Source: Pseudomonadota bacterium (GTDB taxonomy: Bacteria; Pseudomonadota; Zetaproteobacteria; Mariprofundales; Mariprofundaceae). Taken from it: a DNA stretch of 6,837 nucleotides. The position numbers and the translations under genes are program-made. Below, piece after piece: positions 1 to 6,331 of this stretch. The notes beneath the pieces were generated by a model. That model was not told the origin of the DNA. It saw only the letters and a program-made list of their open reading frames with translations, and made no database searches. Each line of letters starts with the position of its first letter. The first letter of the stretch is position 1. The DNA lies in NCBI GenBank assembly GCA_002401635.1, contig NVTQ01000039.1, positions 1-6,837 on the forward strand, given 5' to 3'.

Positions 1-2
1 CC

Positions 3-32
3 GTTTTTCAGCGCAATTCCGGGTCAATATAG
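3..32 (+). CDS. possible 3' end of fliQ (partial)
   Basis: The frame starting at base 3 reads VFQRNSGSI and stops at TAG 30-32, three bases before the fliR start. FliQ is normally encoded just upstream of fliR, and FliQ proteins often end in a short 'xFxRI'-like tail, so this may be the last codons of fliQ. The fragment is far too short to prove this. A competing frame from base 1 stops at 40-42 and would overlap the fliR start. Confidence 0.25.
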   Translation, partial: VFQRNSGSI

Positions 33-35
33 TCG

Positions 36-809
36 ATGTTGAACCAGCTTCTTACAATTGATGGTTTCGCTTATCTGCTGGTCTTCAGCCGCGTTGGCTC
101 GACCATTATGCTCATGCCCGGGATAGGGGAAGCGTATATTCCCACACGCATTCGGTTGCTGTTTGCAATTCTGGTTACGGCGATCATGACGCCGCTCCTG
201 ACAGCCCTGCTGCCCGCGATACCGCCTGTGTTCGCGGGCGTCCTGGTGTTGATCGCCGGCGAGGTGCTGATCGGCGTTTACATTGGCATGATCGCGCGCA
301 TTCTTGTGGCCGGCTTGGCGACTGCGGGTACGATTATCGCCTTTTTGACCGGGTTTGCGAACGCCTTGCTGTTCAACCCCGCACTTCAGGATCAGGGGTC
401 CATCACGGCCGTCTTGTTGACCTTGATGGGAACGCTTTTGTTGCTCATCACGGATATGCACCACATCATGTTGATGGGGGTATTTGATAGCTACACACTT
501 TTTGCGCCGGGCGTTGCGCCGCCAATTGCTGATCTCGCCGATCTTATGGCGCGAGTGGTCGCGGGCAGCTTCAAGATCGGGGTTCAGATCGCGGCGCCGT
601 TTATCGTCGTGGCGCTCATGTTCTATATCAGCCTCGGATTGTTGGCGCGTTTGATGCCGCAGTTGCAGGTCTTCTTTGTTGGTCTGCCCTTGCAGATAAT
701 GTACCACGCGCATATCCCGATCGATCCATTGCCTGCGCAAAAACTGTGTAGGCTTTATCATCTGGAATATCAACGATCACATCATATGTTTCACCCGAAC
801 CAATTCTAA
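36..809 (+). CDS. fliR: flagellar biosynthesis protein FliR, 3'-truncated at a junction
   Basis: FliR is an inner-membrane part of the flagellar type III export gate, working with FliP, FliQ, FlhA and FlhB. Residues 1-222 look like a normal FliR: an N-terminal hydrophobic stretch with 'FSRVGSTIMLMPGIGE' and 'PTRIRLLFAI' (about 17-46), several further membrane segments, the 'FNPALQDQGS' loop (about 113-122), and a late 'ARLMPQLQVFFVGLPLQIM' stretch ending near base 701. After that, about 35 residues (YHAHIPIDP onward) are unlike FliR and are simply the antisense of the oxidase gene on the other strand. FliR is usually about 250-260 residues, so roughly 30-40 C-terminal residues are missing. 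No strong Shine-Dalgarno is visible before ATG 36; coupling to an upstream fliQ is possible. The gene is clearly richer in GC than everything to its right. Identity is confident; whether the protein works is doubtful. Confidence 0.9.
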   Translation: MLNQLLTIDGFAYLLVFSRVGSTIMLMPGIGEAYIPTRIRLLFAILVTAIMTPLLTALLPAIPPVFAGVLVLIAGEVLIGVYIGMIARILVAGLATAGTIIAFLTGFANALLFNPALQDQGSITAVLLTLMGTLLLLITDMHHIMLMGVFDSYTLFAPGVAPPIADLADLMARVVAGSFKIGVQIAAPFIVVALMFYISLGLLARLMPQLQVFFVGLPLQIMYHAHIPIDPLPAQKLCRLYHLEYQRSHHMFHPNQF

Positions 810-1746
810 ATTCATCCACTTCAACAGGCACGACCTCCTGTCCATCCGTGGAAACCACCGTGAGCTTCAAACCTGGAATACGCACATCAAAAAAGGTCGC
901 TGTTGCGGCTCCCACAAAACGCAATCGCACACGCTCACCTGCCTTGGCAAGACCATGCCAATTCCCATCAGGGTTATGCCCATTCATAAGATAGGTATAA
1001 GTTGCCGCAGAAATATCACTAAAATCATTGGGGCTCATACGGGTTTTATTCCATACATGTCGCCTAGAAAGTGCCTCGCCTATACCAAGGTGGGCGGCAT
1101 CATCAATAAAATCCATCGCTGTTAAATTTCGATAGTTATAATAACCTGCCATCTTTTTCAGATTCATATACACATCAACAGGGTTTTCATCCGTCCAGTC
1201 ACTTAACAGCACCGTGTGATCGCGATCTACCTTTATCATATCCGACTGATGACGTGGCTCGATAACCAATGCACCATATACACCTGTTTGTTCGGCTAAG
1301 GTGTGTGCATGGTACCAATATGTTCCATGCTGCACCGCCTTGAATTCATGGGTAAAAGTCTCACCTGGTGCAATACCTGGAAAACTAATACCAGGCACCC
1401 CATCCATCTCAGCATCAAGAATAATACCGTGCCAGTGAATCGTCGTCATTTCATCCAAACGGTTGGTAACCCGAATCGTTACCGTATCCCCTTCCTTAAC
1501 CTTTAAAACGGGGCCAGGCAATAAACCATTCACCGTAGTCGCCATACTCTCCTTACCTGTTAAATTCACTTTCATAGGGGCAATTTCTAGGTCAAATACC
1601 GTCCCACTTAATTCAGACTCAACACCTGTAGCATCATAAGCCCAAGCAAATGGCGCGAATGTCGTCAACGGTAAGAGCGCTCCAGCCACAGCAACGCCTT
1701 TTACAAATTCTCGCCTTGCCAAAAATGGTTGTTTCTGATCGCTCAT
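628..1746 (-). CDS. copA: CopA/PcoA-type periplasmic multicopper oxidase, 3'-truncated
   Basis: This family oxidises Cu+ in the periplasm as part of copper resistance. The N-terminus carries a twin-arginine export signal (ARREFVKG, about 10-17, then a hydrophobic run to an AWA-Y cleavage site near 36), so it would be exported folded through Tat. Two cupredoxin-type copper motifs are present: HWHG at 104-107 and YWYHAHT at 143-149, the latter followed by EQTGVYGALVIEP. The 'MDGVPGISFPGI' and 'GSGETYDVIVD' stretches are also typical. Family-like sequence ends at about residue 350 (base 697); the last 22 residues (SARADQQRR onward) are antisense fliR. CopA proteins are usually near 600 residues, so the Met-rich region and the C-terminal type 1/type 3 copper ligands (HCH motif) are lost, and this copy should not be an active oxidase. 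The start is supported by AAAGGAG (1753-1759) six bases upstream. A MerR-type promoter lies about 75 bp upstream. Confidence 0.9.
   Translation of the reverse strand: MSDQKQPFLARREFVKGVAVAGALLPLTTFAPFAWAYDATGVESELSGTVFDLEIAPMKVNLTGKESMATTVNGLLPGPVLKVKEGDTVTIRVTNRLDEMTTIHWHGIILDAEMDGVPGISFPGIAPGETFTHEFKAVQHGTYWYHAHTLAEQTGVYGALVIEPRHQSDMIKVDRDHTVLLSDWTDENPVDVYMNLKKMAGYYNYRNLTAMDFIDDAAHLGIGEALSRRHVWNKTRMSPNDFSDISAATYTYLMNGHNPDGNWHGLAKAGERVRLRFVGAATATFFDVRIPGLKLTVVSTDGQEVVPVEVDEFRIGSGETYDVIVDIPDDKAYTVFAQAMDRSGYARGTLSARADQQRRPATAASNAPTIRG
691..705. other. fliR / copA breakpoint
   Basis: Family-like FliR sequence on the + strand runs to about base 701 (LPLQIM). Family-like multicopper oxidase sequence on the - strand runs to about base 697 (MDRSGYARGTL). 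Beyond these points each frame reads the antisense of the other gene. Base composition changes at the same place. No insertion sequence, tRNA, integrase or long direct repeat is visible here. The two family-like stretches overlap by about five bases (697-701), which would fit end joining at a short microhomology, but that is inference. It may equally be an assembly chimera. Confidence 0.75.
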
Positions 1747-1752
1747 AAATAT

Positions 1753-1759
1753 CTCCTTT
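1753..1759 (-). promoter_or_regulatory. ribosome binding site of the oxidase gene
   Basis: The - strand reads AAAGGAG with six bases to the ATG at 1746. It fixes the oxidase start at the Tat-signal methionine. Confidence 0.7.
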
Positions 1760-1770
1760 ATGTACAGCTC

Positions 1771-1809
1771 TCAAAGCCTAATATAACACGTATTCAACAC
1801 CTGCTTCAT
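1771..1809 (-). other. possible 12-codon leader ORF in the oxidase 5' leader
   Basis: The - strand reads MKQVLNTCYIRL and stops at TGA, between the predicted promoter (1823-1854) and the oxidase start at 1746. It has only a purine-rich stretch (GAAGAAG) before its ATG. ORFs of this length arise often by chance. It is listed because it sits inside a predicted metal-induced leader and contains one cysteine. Confidence 0.15.
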
Positions 1810-1822
1810 CTTCTTCGCCGCC

Positions 1823-1854
1823 AGTGTAAAAGATGTGCCTTGCACACAGGTCAA
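1823..1854 (-). promoter_or_regulatory. MerR-type promoter/operator of the oxidase gene
   Basis: On the - strand, TTGACC (-35, 1849-1854) and TACACT (-10, 1823-1828) are separated by 20 bp, longer than the usual 17 and typical of MerR-family activated promoters. An imperfect dyad, ACCTGTG (1845-1851) and CACATCT (1831-1837), has a 7-bp centre and begins inside the -35, as at CueR/ZntR sites. A tighter palindrome, TGTGC-CTT-GCACA, is at 1834-1846. Bases 1836-1859 match 5820-5843 at 22 of 24 positions. Transcription would start near 1816, leaving a leader of about 70 nt before the oxidase ATG. Confidence 0.7.
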
Positions 1855-1895
1855 GCATTATATACGACAAGCAATAAGCTAGATTTTACGTTCAT
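1851..1895 (-). other. mini-ORF with a strong Shine-Dalgarno, possible merR-tail remnant
   Basis: The - strand reads MNVKSSLLLVVYNA then TGA. Its ATG at 1895 is preceded by GGAAGG with eight bases spacing, a strong ribosome site just after the APC-protein stop at 1913. Its stop codon lies inside the -35 TTGACC, exactly as the merR stop does at the other operator. Aligned with the merR C-terminus (NDKIFCHLIEQNNA) it shares N, K, L and the final NA. It may be a real short peptide, a decayed duplicate of the merR end, or chance. Confidence 0.25.
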
Positions 1896-1912
1896 ACAAT
1901 CGCCCTTCCTTA

Positions 1913-3076
1913 TCACCCAGCAGGAACTGCAAATATTAGAACAAACAGCAATGCTAACCCCACAAGGATAAACCTTGTTCGTTCAAAATGACTCTTACAA
2001 ACGCTAAAACCGACACAGCATTGAAGCAGGTAATACAATGCAAAAGCTTTGGATGCCAGAGTAATAATCGCAAAGGTTGACCCCGACCAAGCCAATGCCA
2101 TGGCTATGCTGCCAACCAGCAAATAGCCCAAGCGTTGCCCCATACGCCCCTTGGTAATTTCTTCCATATTCGATGCCGATGCCAAAGTATCCGCTACAGC
2201 AGCAGAGAATTGGGATAATCCTGCTGCAACAATCAAAGGCGCTACCAATAATACCGATACTTCGGCTGCCAATAGAATCAAGCTATTCTCGGCGTATTCT
2301 CCGTTCAGAATCGTCACAACAGGCAGTGCCAATGCGACAAAAATAACATAAACAGTCAGGGATAAATATTGTGACCAGCGTGAAGCAAGTATTCTGGTTT
2401 GGCTATCAAATTGATTCCCCAGATAACGTGTCGTTTCAAAGCCTTGCACCACAATCAGAGTGCCAGCCACAATGGTAATCATTTCCCAAGTTGAACGCTT
2501 GGGCATCTCAGGCATGATAAAACTACCGACATTCAAATAGCTGTTGATGTCATACAAAGCAAAACCAAGCAATAGCACGGTCAAGATAACGAGCGTCACA
2601 TACAACGCCCAACTTTCCATTTTTTCCAGCAGTTTCAAGCCACCCATCACACCAATCAATGTAATGATGCCAATAACAACTGTGGTTAAAAGGCTATTAT
2701 TAAAATTCGAATCCATCTCAAACACACCAAGAACAAAAGAGCTTAAAATATGCACATACAAACAAACCGATACGATATAAGCCGCCACAAGGGCAACCGA
2801 TGATAACTGCTCCAACATACGTGTACTGCGCTTGTTGCCCGCTGCCAACACGGGTTCCGCACATAAAATATTATGCCTAACTACAGCACCCGCTTGAAAA
2901 GCAACGAATGCCACAACCAGCATTGCCAACACCGAGTATGAACCAACACTGCTCGCCAACACGGGTACAATCACCAAAAAACCACTGCCAAAAATAGATG
3001 CCAGAGGGATGCTCATAGCTGATATAACTTGCCGAAATGTTTTCGGCTCAACATCATTCCTGCTTGGATGTGTCAT
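1913..3076 (-). CDS. APC-superfamily-like integral membrane transporter, substrate unknown
   Basis: The product is 387 residues and almost entirely hydrophobic, with about 11-12 membrane segments (roughly 20-43, 47-66, 91-116, 128-148, 155-175, 198-214, 236-256, 265-285, 317-335, 337-357, 368-385). Segment 1 contains SIFGSGFLVIVPVLA (27-41), resembling the broken-helix GSG motif of APC/LeuT-fold transporters. Segment 6 contains VVQGFETTRYLG (209-220), resembling the 'GFE' helix-6 motif of amino acid permeases. I do not recognise a specific family, and metal transport is not shown by any motif. A Cys cluster, QCCVGFSVC (352-360), lies near the C-terminus. It follows the copper ATPase by 40 bp with no terminator seen, so the two are probably cotranscribed from the promoter at 5807-5838. 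The ribosome site is weak (GAG at 3082-3084). Its place in the cluster suggests a role linked to copper stress, which is inference only. Confidence 0.8.
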   Translation of the reverse strand: MTHPSRNDVEPKTFRQVISAMSIPLASIFGSGFLVIVPVLASSVGSYSVLAMLVVAFVAFQAGAVVRHNILCAEPVLAAGNKRSTRMLEQLSSVALVAAYIVSVCLYVHILSSFVLGVFEMDSNFNNSLLTTVVIGIITLIGVMGGLKLLEKMESWALYVTLVILTVLLLGFALYDINSYLNVGSFIMPEMPKRSTWEMITIVAGTLIVVQGFETTRYLGNQFDSQTRILASRWSQYLSLTVYVIFVALALPVVTILNGEYAENSLILLAAEVSVLLVAPLIVAAGLSQFSAAVADTLASASNMEEITKGRMGQRLGYLLVGSIAMALAWSGSTFAIITLASKAFALYYLLQCCVGFSVCKSHFERTRFILVGLALLFVLIFAVPAG

Positions 3077-3116
3077 ATTATCTCGTACCTATTCAAGCTG
3101 TTATTTATGTGACCCG

Positions 3117-5693
3117 CTACAATTTTGTATTACGCAACCTTAGTGCATTGGTAATAACCGACACAGAACTAAAACTCATCGCCGCTGCGGCAATCACTGG
3201 CGATAGCAAGAGTCCGAAGGCTGGATAAAGTACACCCGCTGCAATCGGCACACCTGCGGAATTATAGATAAAAGCAAAAAATAAATTCTGGCGAATATTT
3301 TTCATGGTCGCACGTGATAAGCGTCTAGCCCGAACAATACCTGTCAAATCACCTTTAATCAGCGTCACACCTGCGGACTCCATCGCCACATCTGTGCCTG
3401 TACCCATCGCAATGCCAACATGTGCTTGTGCTAAAGCTGGTGCATCGTTGATGCCATCTCCTGCCATCGCCACAATCTTGCCTTCCGCTTGCAGTGCTTT
3501 AACCACATTGGCTTTCTGATCGGGCAACACATCAGCTTCAAAACGTTCAATGCCTAATTGTGAGGCAACAGCTGCCGCAGTATTATGATTATCACCCGTC
3601 AGCATCACCACTTCAATACCTTCATCACGCAATTCTTTGATGGCATCAGGGGTCGATGCCTTGATGGGATCCGATACACCAATCAAACCCACCAACTTTC
3701 CATCAGCAGCAAGGTACATCACAGTCTCACCAGCCAATTGATGTTTTTCTACATCTTTCGAAACAACTGCAATCTCAATCGTATTATCTTGCATCAATGC
3801 TGCATTGCCCAACAATATGGCTCGTCCATCCACAAGCGCTTGCACACCTTTGCCTGTAATCGCTGTAAAATCTTCAACAGCTTGCAATGTAAGTTCTCGT
3901 TTCTCAGCCCCAGCAACAATCGCTGCCGCCAAAGGATGTTCACTGGCACGCTCAAGGCTTGCAGCCAACAACAACACCTCATCTTCGGACATATCATGCG
4001 TTTTGAGTACCGTGGTTAAGCTTGGCTTACCTTCAGTCAGCGTGCCCGTTTTATCCACAACGACCGTGTTGACCTTCTCCATGATTTCCAGGGCTTCAGC
4101 ATTCTTGATTAACACACCTGCCGTGGCACCACGACCTGTGCCTACCATAATTGAAATCGGGGTCGCCAAACCCAAGGCGCAAGGGCAAGCAATAATAAGC
4201 ACAGCAACAGCATTGATAATGGCATGGGCCAAACGCGGCTCTGGGCCAACAAAAAACCACGCGCCAAAAGCAATCATCGCAATACCAATCACCACAGGCA
4301 CAAAATAACCCGCCACAGTATCCGCCATTTTCTGAATAGGTGCGCGTGAGCGTTGGGCTTCCGCAACCATGTTCACAATCTGTGACAACAACGTATCCGC
4401 GCCAACCTTCTCAGCCCGCATCAACAAAGAGCCATTGGCATTGACCGTTGCACCAATCAGCTTTTCACCCACAAACTTTTCAACCGAGACAGGCTCCCCT
4501 GTCACCATAGATTCATCCACCAGACTCTCACCCTCAGTTACCGTGCCATCAACGGGCACCTTCTCACCAGGCCGAATACGCAAAATATCACCCGCCTGCA
4601 CGTCTTCCATCGGCACATCGATTTCAGAGCCATCGGCTTTGACCAAGCGTGCCGTTTTGGGAGCCATGCCGAGCAATAATTTAATCGCCTCATTGGTGCG
4701 TGAACGCGCGCGCAATTCTAAAACCTGCCCCAGCAATACCAATGTCGTAATCACCGCTGCGGCTTCAAAATACACATCAACAAGCCCGCCATCCATTTGC
4801 ATAAGTGGTGGGAATAGACCTGGAAAAAGAAGTGCAACCATACTGTAAAGCCACGCCACACCAACGCCCAGCCCAACCAGTGTGAACATATTCAAATTCC
4901 ATGTTTTAACAGAAAGGTAAAAACGCTCAAAAAATGGCCAACCACCCCAAAGCACGACGGGTGTCGCCAAGACAAACTCAATCCATTGTACCAAGCCCAT
5001 ATTTAAAGACGCTGGCAACCATGATGGTGCTAGGTCTGCGACCATCGCCAGAATAAATACAGGAACCGACAATATGGCGCTTATTTTAAAACGACGGCTC
5101 ATATCATCCAGCTCGGCATTATTTTCTTCAACACTCACTGTTCGAGGTTCCAGCGCCATGCCGCACTTGGGGCATGAACCTGCTTCATCACGAACAATTT
5201 CAGGGTGCATGGGGCACACATACTCCGTTTTTTCGTTCAGTGTTGGTGCCGCCATTGGATCCAGTGCCATGCCACAGACTTTGCATGTGCCTGGGCCTTG
5301 CTGCTCTTGCCCTGGACACATCGGACAGAAATACATGGCATCAGGATTGTCTGGGATAGTTTTTTTCTTTGCTTGATGATGCCCATGGTGGTGTTCACAC
5401 ACTTGGTCCTTACCCTCATAAGCGTCTGCATCGGCAGAAAACTTCTCAACGCAATGCTGTGAACAAAAATAATAATCATGTTCTTTATATTGGACATGAT
5501 TCTCAGATGTGCGGCTAACCTGCATGCCACAAACGGGATCATGGGTGCAATCATCTCCCATATAATCTTCAGGCGTTTCGCCAAACTTCTCCAAGCAATG
5601 CGCACTACAAAAATGGTAGCCCACACCTCGAAACGTGCGTTCATGCCCTGAATCTTTTTTAACATCCATACCGCAAACTGGATCAATATTCAT
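3117..5693 (-). CDS. Cu+-exporting P1B-type ATPase (CopA/ActP type) with YHS and HMBD N-terminus
   Basis: It uses ATP to pump Cu+ from the cytosol across the inner membrane. The N-terminus has two YHS domains (about 2-44: C7, C29, C33; about 52-92: C55, C77, C81), a His cluster EHHHGHH (100-106), then two zinc-ribbon-like HMBD domains (121-147 with C123, C126, C137, C140; 158-184 with C160, H163, C174, C177). The ATPase core follows: TGE 398-400 (actuator), CPC 503-505 in the membrane (metal path), DKTGT from D547 (phosphorylated Asp), SEHP 584-587, TGDN 699-702 and GDGINDAP 745-752. Late-helix residues Y810-N811 and M839-x-x-S842-S843 are the P1B-1 (Cu+/Ag+) signature. At 858 residues it is complete. 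No classical HMA CxxC domain is seen. The start has GGGAG at 5701-5705, seven bases before the ATG. A MerR-type promoter lies about 115 bp upstream, and the APC-like gene follows by 40 bp. The symbol copA is often used for such pumps; it is left blank here to avoid confusion with the oxidase. Confidence 0.96.
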   Translation of the reverse strand: MNIDPVCGMDVKKDSGHERTFRGVGYHFCSAHCLEKFGETPEDYMGDDCTHDPVCGMQVSRTSENHVQYKEHDYYFCSQHCVEKFSADADAYEGKDQVCEHHHGHHQAKKKTIPDNPDAMYFCPMCPGQEQQGPGTCKVCGMALDPMAAPTLNEKTEYVCPMHPEIVRDEAGSCPKCGMALEPRTVSVEENNAELDDMSRRFKISAILSVPVFILAMVADLAPSWLPASLNMGLVQWIEFVLATPVVLWGGWPFFERFYLSVKTWNLNMFTLVGLGVGVAWLYSMVALLFPGLFPPLMQMDGGLVDVYFEAAAVITTLVLLGQVLELRARSRTNEAIKLLLGMAPKTARLVKADGSEIDVPMEDVQAGDILRIRPGEKVPVDGTVTEGESLVDESMVTGEPVSVEKFVGEKLIGATVNANGSLLMRAEKVGADTLLSQIVNMVAEAQRSRAPIQKMADTVAGYFVPVVIGIAMIAFGAWFFVGPEPRLAHAIINAVAVLIIACPCALGLATPISIMVGTGRGATAGVLIKNAEALEIMEKVNTVVVDKTGTLTEGKPSLTTVLKTHDMSEDEVLLLAASLERASEHPLAAAIVAGAEKRELTLQAVEDFTAITGKGVQALVDGRAILLGNAALMQDNTIEIAVVSKDVEKHQLAGETVMYLAADGKLVGLIGVSDPIKASTPDAIKELRDEGIEVVMLTGDNHNTAAAVASQLGIERFEADVLPDQKANVVKALQAEGKIVAMAGDGINDAPALAQAHVGIAMGTGTDVAMESAGVTLIKGDLTGIVRARRLSRATMKNIRQNLFFAFIYNSAGVPIAAGVLYPAFGLLLSPVIAAAAMSFSSVSVITNALRLRNTKL

Positions 5694-5720
5694 CGTAAAT
5701 CTCCCAACACCCGTTTCCTT

Positions 5721-5765
5721 TTAACCAAAGAGGCAACGACAAAGCCCAACAATCACGGCACTCAT
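5721..5765 (-). other. possible 14-codon Cys-x-Cys leader ORF before the copper ATPase
   Basis: The - strand reads MSAVIVGLCRCLFG then TAA. It lies inside the predicted 5' leader of the ATPase mRNA, ending 27 bases before the ATPase ATG. The C-R-C motif could bind Cu+. The ribosome site is weak (AGG about 12 bases upstream). Translated leader peptides with paired cysteines that respond to copper are known in other bacteria (CruR/CopL-like), but no homology is claimed here and chance is a real alternative. Confidence 0.25.
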
Positions 5766-5806
5766 AACGCTACTTCGCCTAACAAGTATAGCTTTCACTT
5801 TCCCAC

Positions 5807-5838
5807 AGTATAGAGCCTATGCCCTACACACAGGTCAA
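5807..5838 (-). promoter_or_regulatory. MerR-type promoter/operator of the copper ATPase operon
   Basis: On the - strand, TTGACC (-35, 5833-5838) and TATACT (-10, 5807-5812) are 20 bp apart. The imperfect dyad ACCTGTG (5829-5835) and CATAGGC (5815-5821) has a 7-bp centre. This is the layout of promoters that a MerR-family activator untwists when metal is bound. The -35 overlaps the TGA stop of merR (5835-5837), so the operator sits partly in the regulator's own gene. A second TATACT lies at 5785-5790. Start of transcription is expected near 5800, giving a leader of about 107 nt. Confidence 0.75.
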
Positions 5839-6242
5839 GCATTGTTTTGTTCGATAAGGTGACAAAATATTTTATCATTTGCCACCCCATCGGGAATGTC
5901 TTTCCATTCGTTTTGAGCTTGCTCCATACGCGCTTGTAATGCGACAAGCTCATCAATGGTGTTTTTATTTTCAGCAATCCGCTGTTGAAGGATGCCACGC
6001 ACCTGTGGGCAAGGTGAATAACCATCCGCTATATTAAAAAATATCTGGCGGATTTCGGCTAGTGTAAACCCTAGATTTTTGGCACGAACCATAAAGCGCA
6101 AGCGGTATACATCCGCTGCCGCAAATAGACGATAGCCATTTTTTGGATTTCGTTTGGGGTGAAGCAAGCCAATGCGAGCATAATACCTTACCGCATCGGA
6201 TGTAACATCGGCTTGCACCGCTATCTCACGCACAGTCATCAT
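5835..6242 (-). CDS. MerR-family metal-responsive regulator of the copper cluster
   Basis: The 135-residue product has the MerR plan: helix-turn-helix (TVREIAVQADVTSDAVRYYARIGLL, about 3-27), the wing with NGYRLF (35-40), a second DNA-binding helix region with LGFTLAEIRQI (57-67), and a long dimer helix (about 80-113). Its only cysteines are C79, at the start of the dimer helix where MerR (C82) and ZntR (C79) have a metal ligand, and C127 in FCHLIE near the end. CueR has serine at the first position, and its two-Cys CueR-type metal loop is absent here, so this is not a plain CueR. From memory, similar regulators with a SPCP and a CHLIE/CRLIE ending sit near copper or other metal genes in proteobacteria. 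Targets are probably the two matching promoters at 5807-5838 and 1823-1854. The first ATG (6242) is chosen over 6239 because AAGGTG (6251-6256) lies eight bases before it. The inducing metal is inferred as copper from context. Confidence 0.9.
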   Translation of the reverse strand: MMTVREIAVQADVTSDAVRYYARIGLLHPKRNPKNGYRLFAAADVYRLRFMVRAKNLGFTLAEIRQIFFNIADGYSPCPQVRGILQQRIAENKNTIDELVALQARMEQAQNEWKDIPDGVANDKIFCHLIEQNNA

Positions 6243-6331
6243 AAAGCAATCACCTTGTCATTACAGTTAAAAGAACTTTAAGCATAATCTCGATATTTTC
6301 TATCCTACTGCGGTGGCCAAAGCAGTCATTA
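6243..6331. other. merR upstream gap, no clear promoter; 7-bp hairpin at its edge
   Basis: This 89-bp gap separates the Met/His protein gene from merR. No TTGACC-type MerR site and no convincing sigma-70 pair is seen, so merR may be read through from upstream. A perfect 7-bp inverted repeat (GCCAAAG 6316-6322, CTTTGGC 6337-6343, 14-base loop) straddles the stop codon of the upstream gene. It lacks a T-run on the - strand and so is not a convincing terminator. Confidence 0.35.

Noticed and set aside
24..773. A 249-codon open frame on the - strand across fliR, rich in Arg, His, Gln and Asp
   Set aside because: It is the antisense shadow of a GC-rich membrane protein gene and crosses the junction; its composition is typical of such shadows and no domain is visible.
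600..800. Insertion sequence or attachment site at the fliR/copA junction
   Set aside because: No terminal inverted repeats, target duplication, transposase or integrase sequence was found near it.
1747..1912. Possible RNA switch in the oxidase leader
   Set aside because: No stable long stem or known riboswitch core is visible; the space is explained by the promoter, leader and mini-ORF.
3585..4848. Several + strand open frames of 140-170 codons opposite the ATPase gene
   Set aside because: They are antisense to a clearly real, motif-complete ATPase and have low-complexity Ser/Thr/Ala-rich products.
5237..5686. A 149-codon - strand frame overlapping the ATPase N-terminus
   Set aside because: It is a shifted-frame shadow of the YHS/HMBD coding region; the in-frame product has all the expected cysteines.
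5785..5812. Two TATACT copies 22 bp apart as tandem promoters
   Set aside because: Only the upstream copy has a TTGACC at a MerR-type distance; the second has no matching -35.
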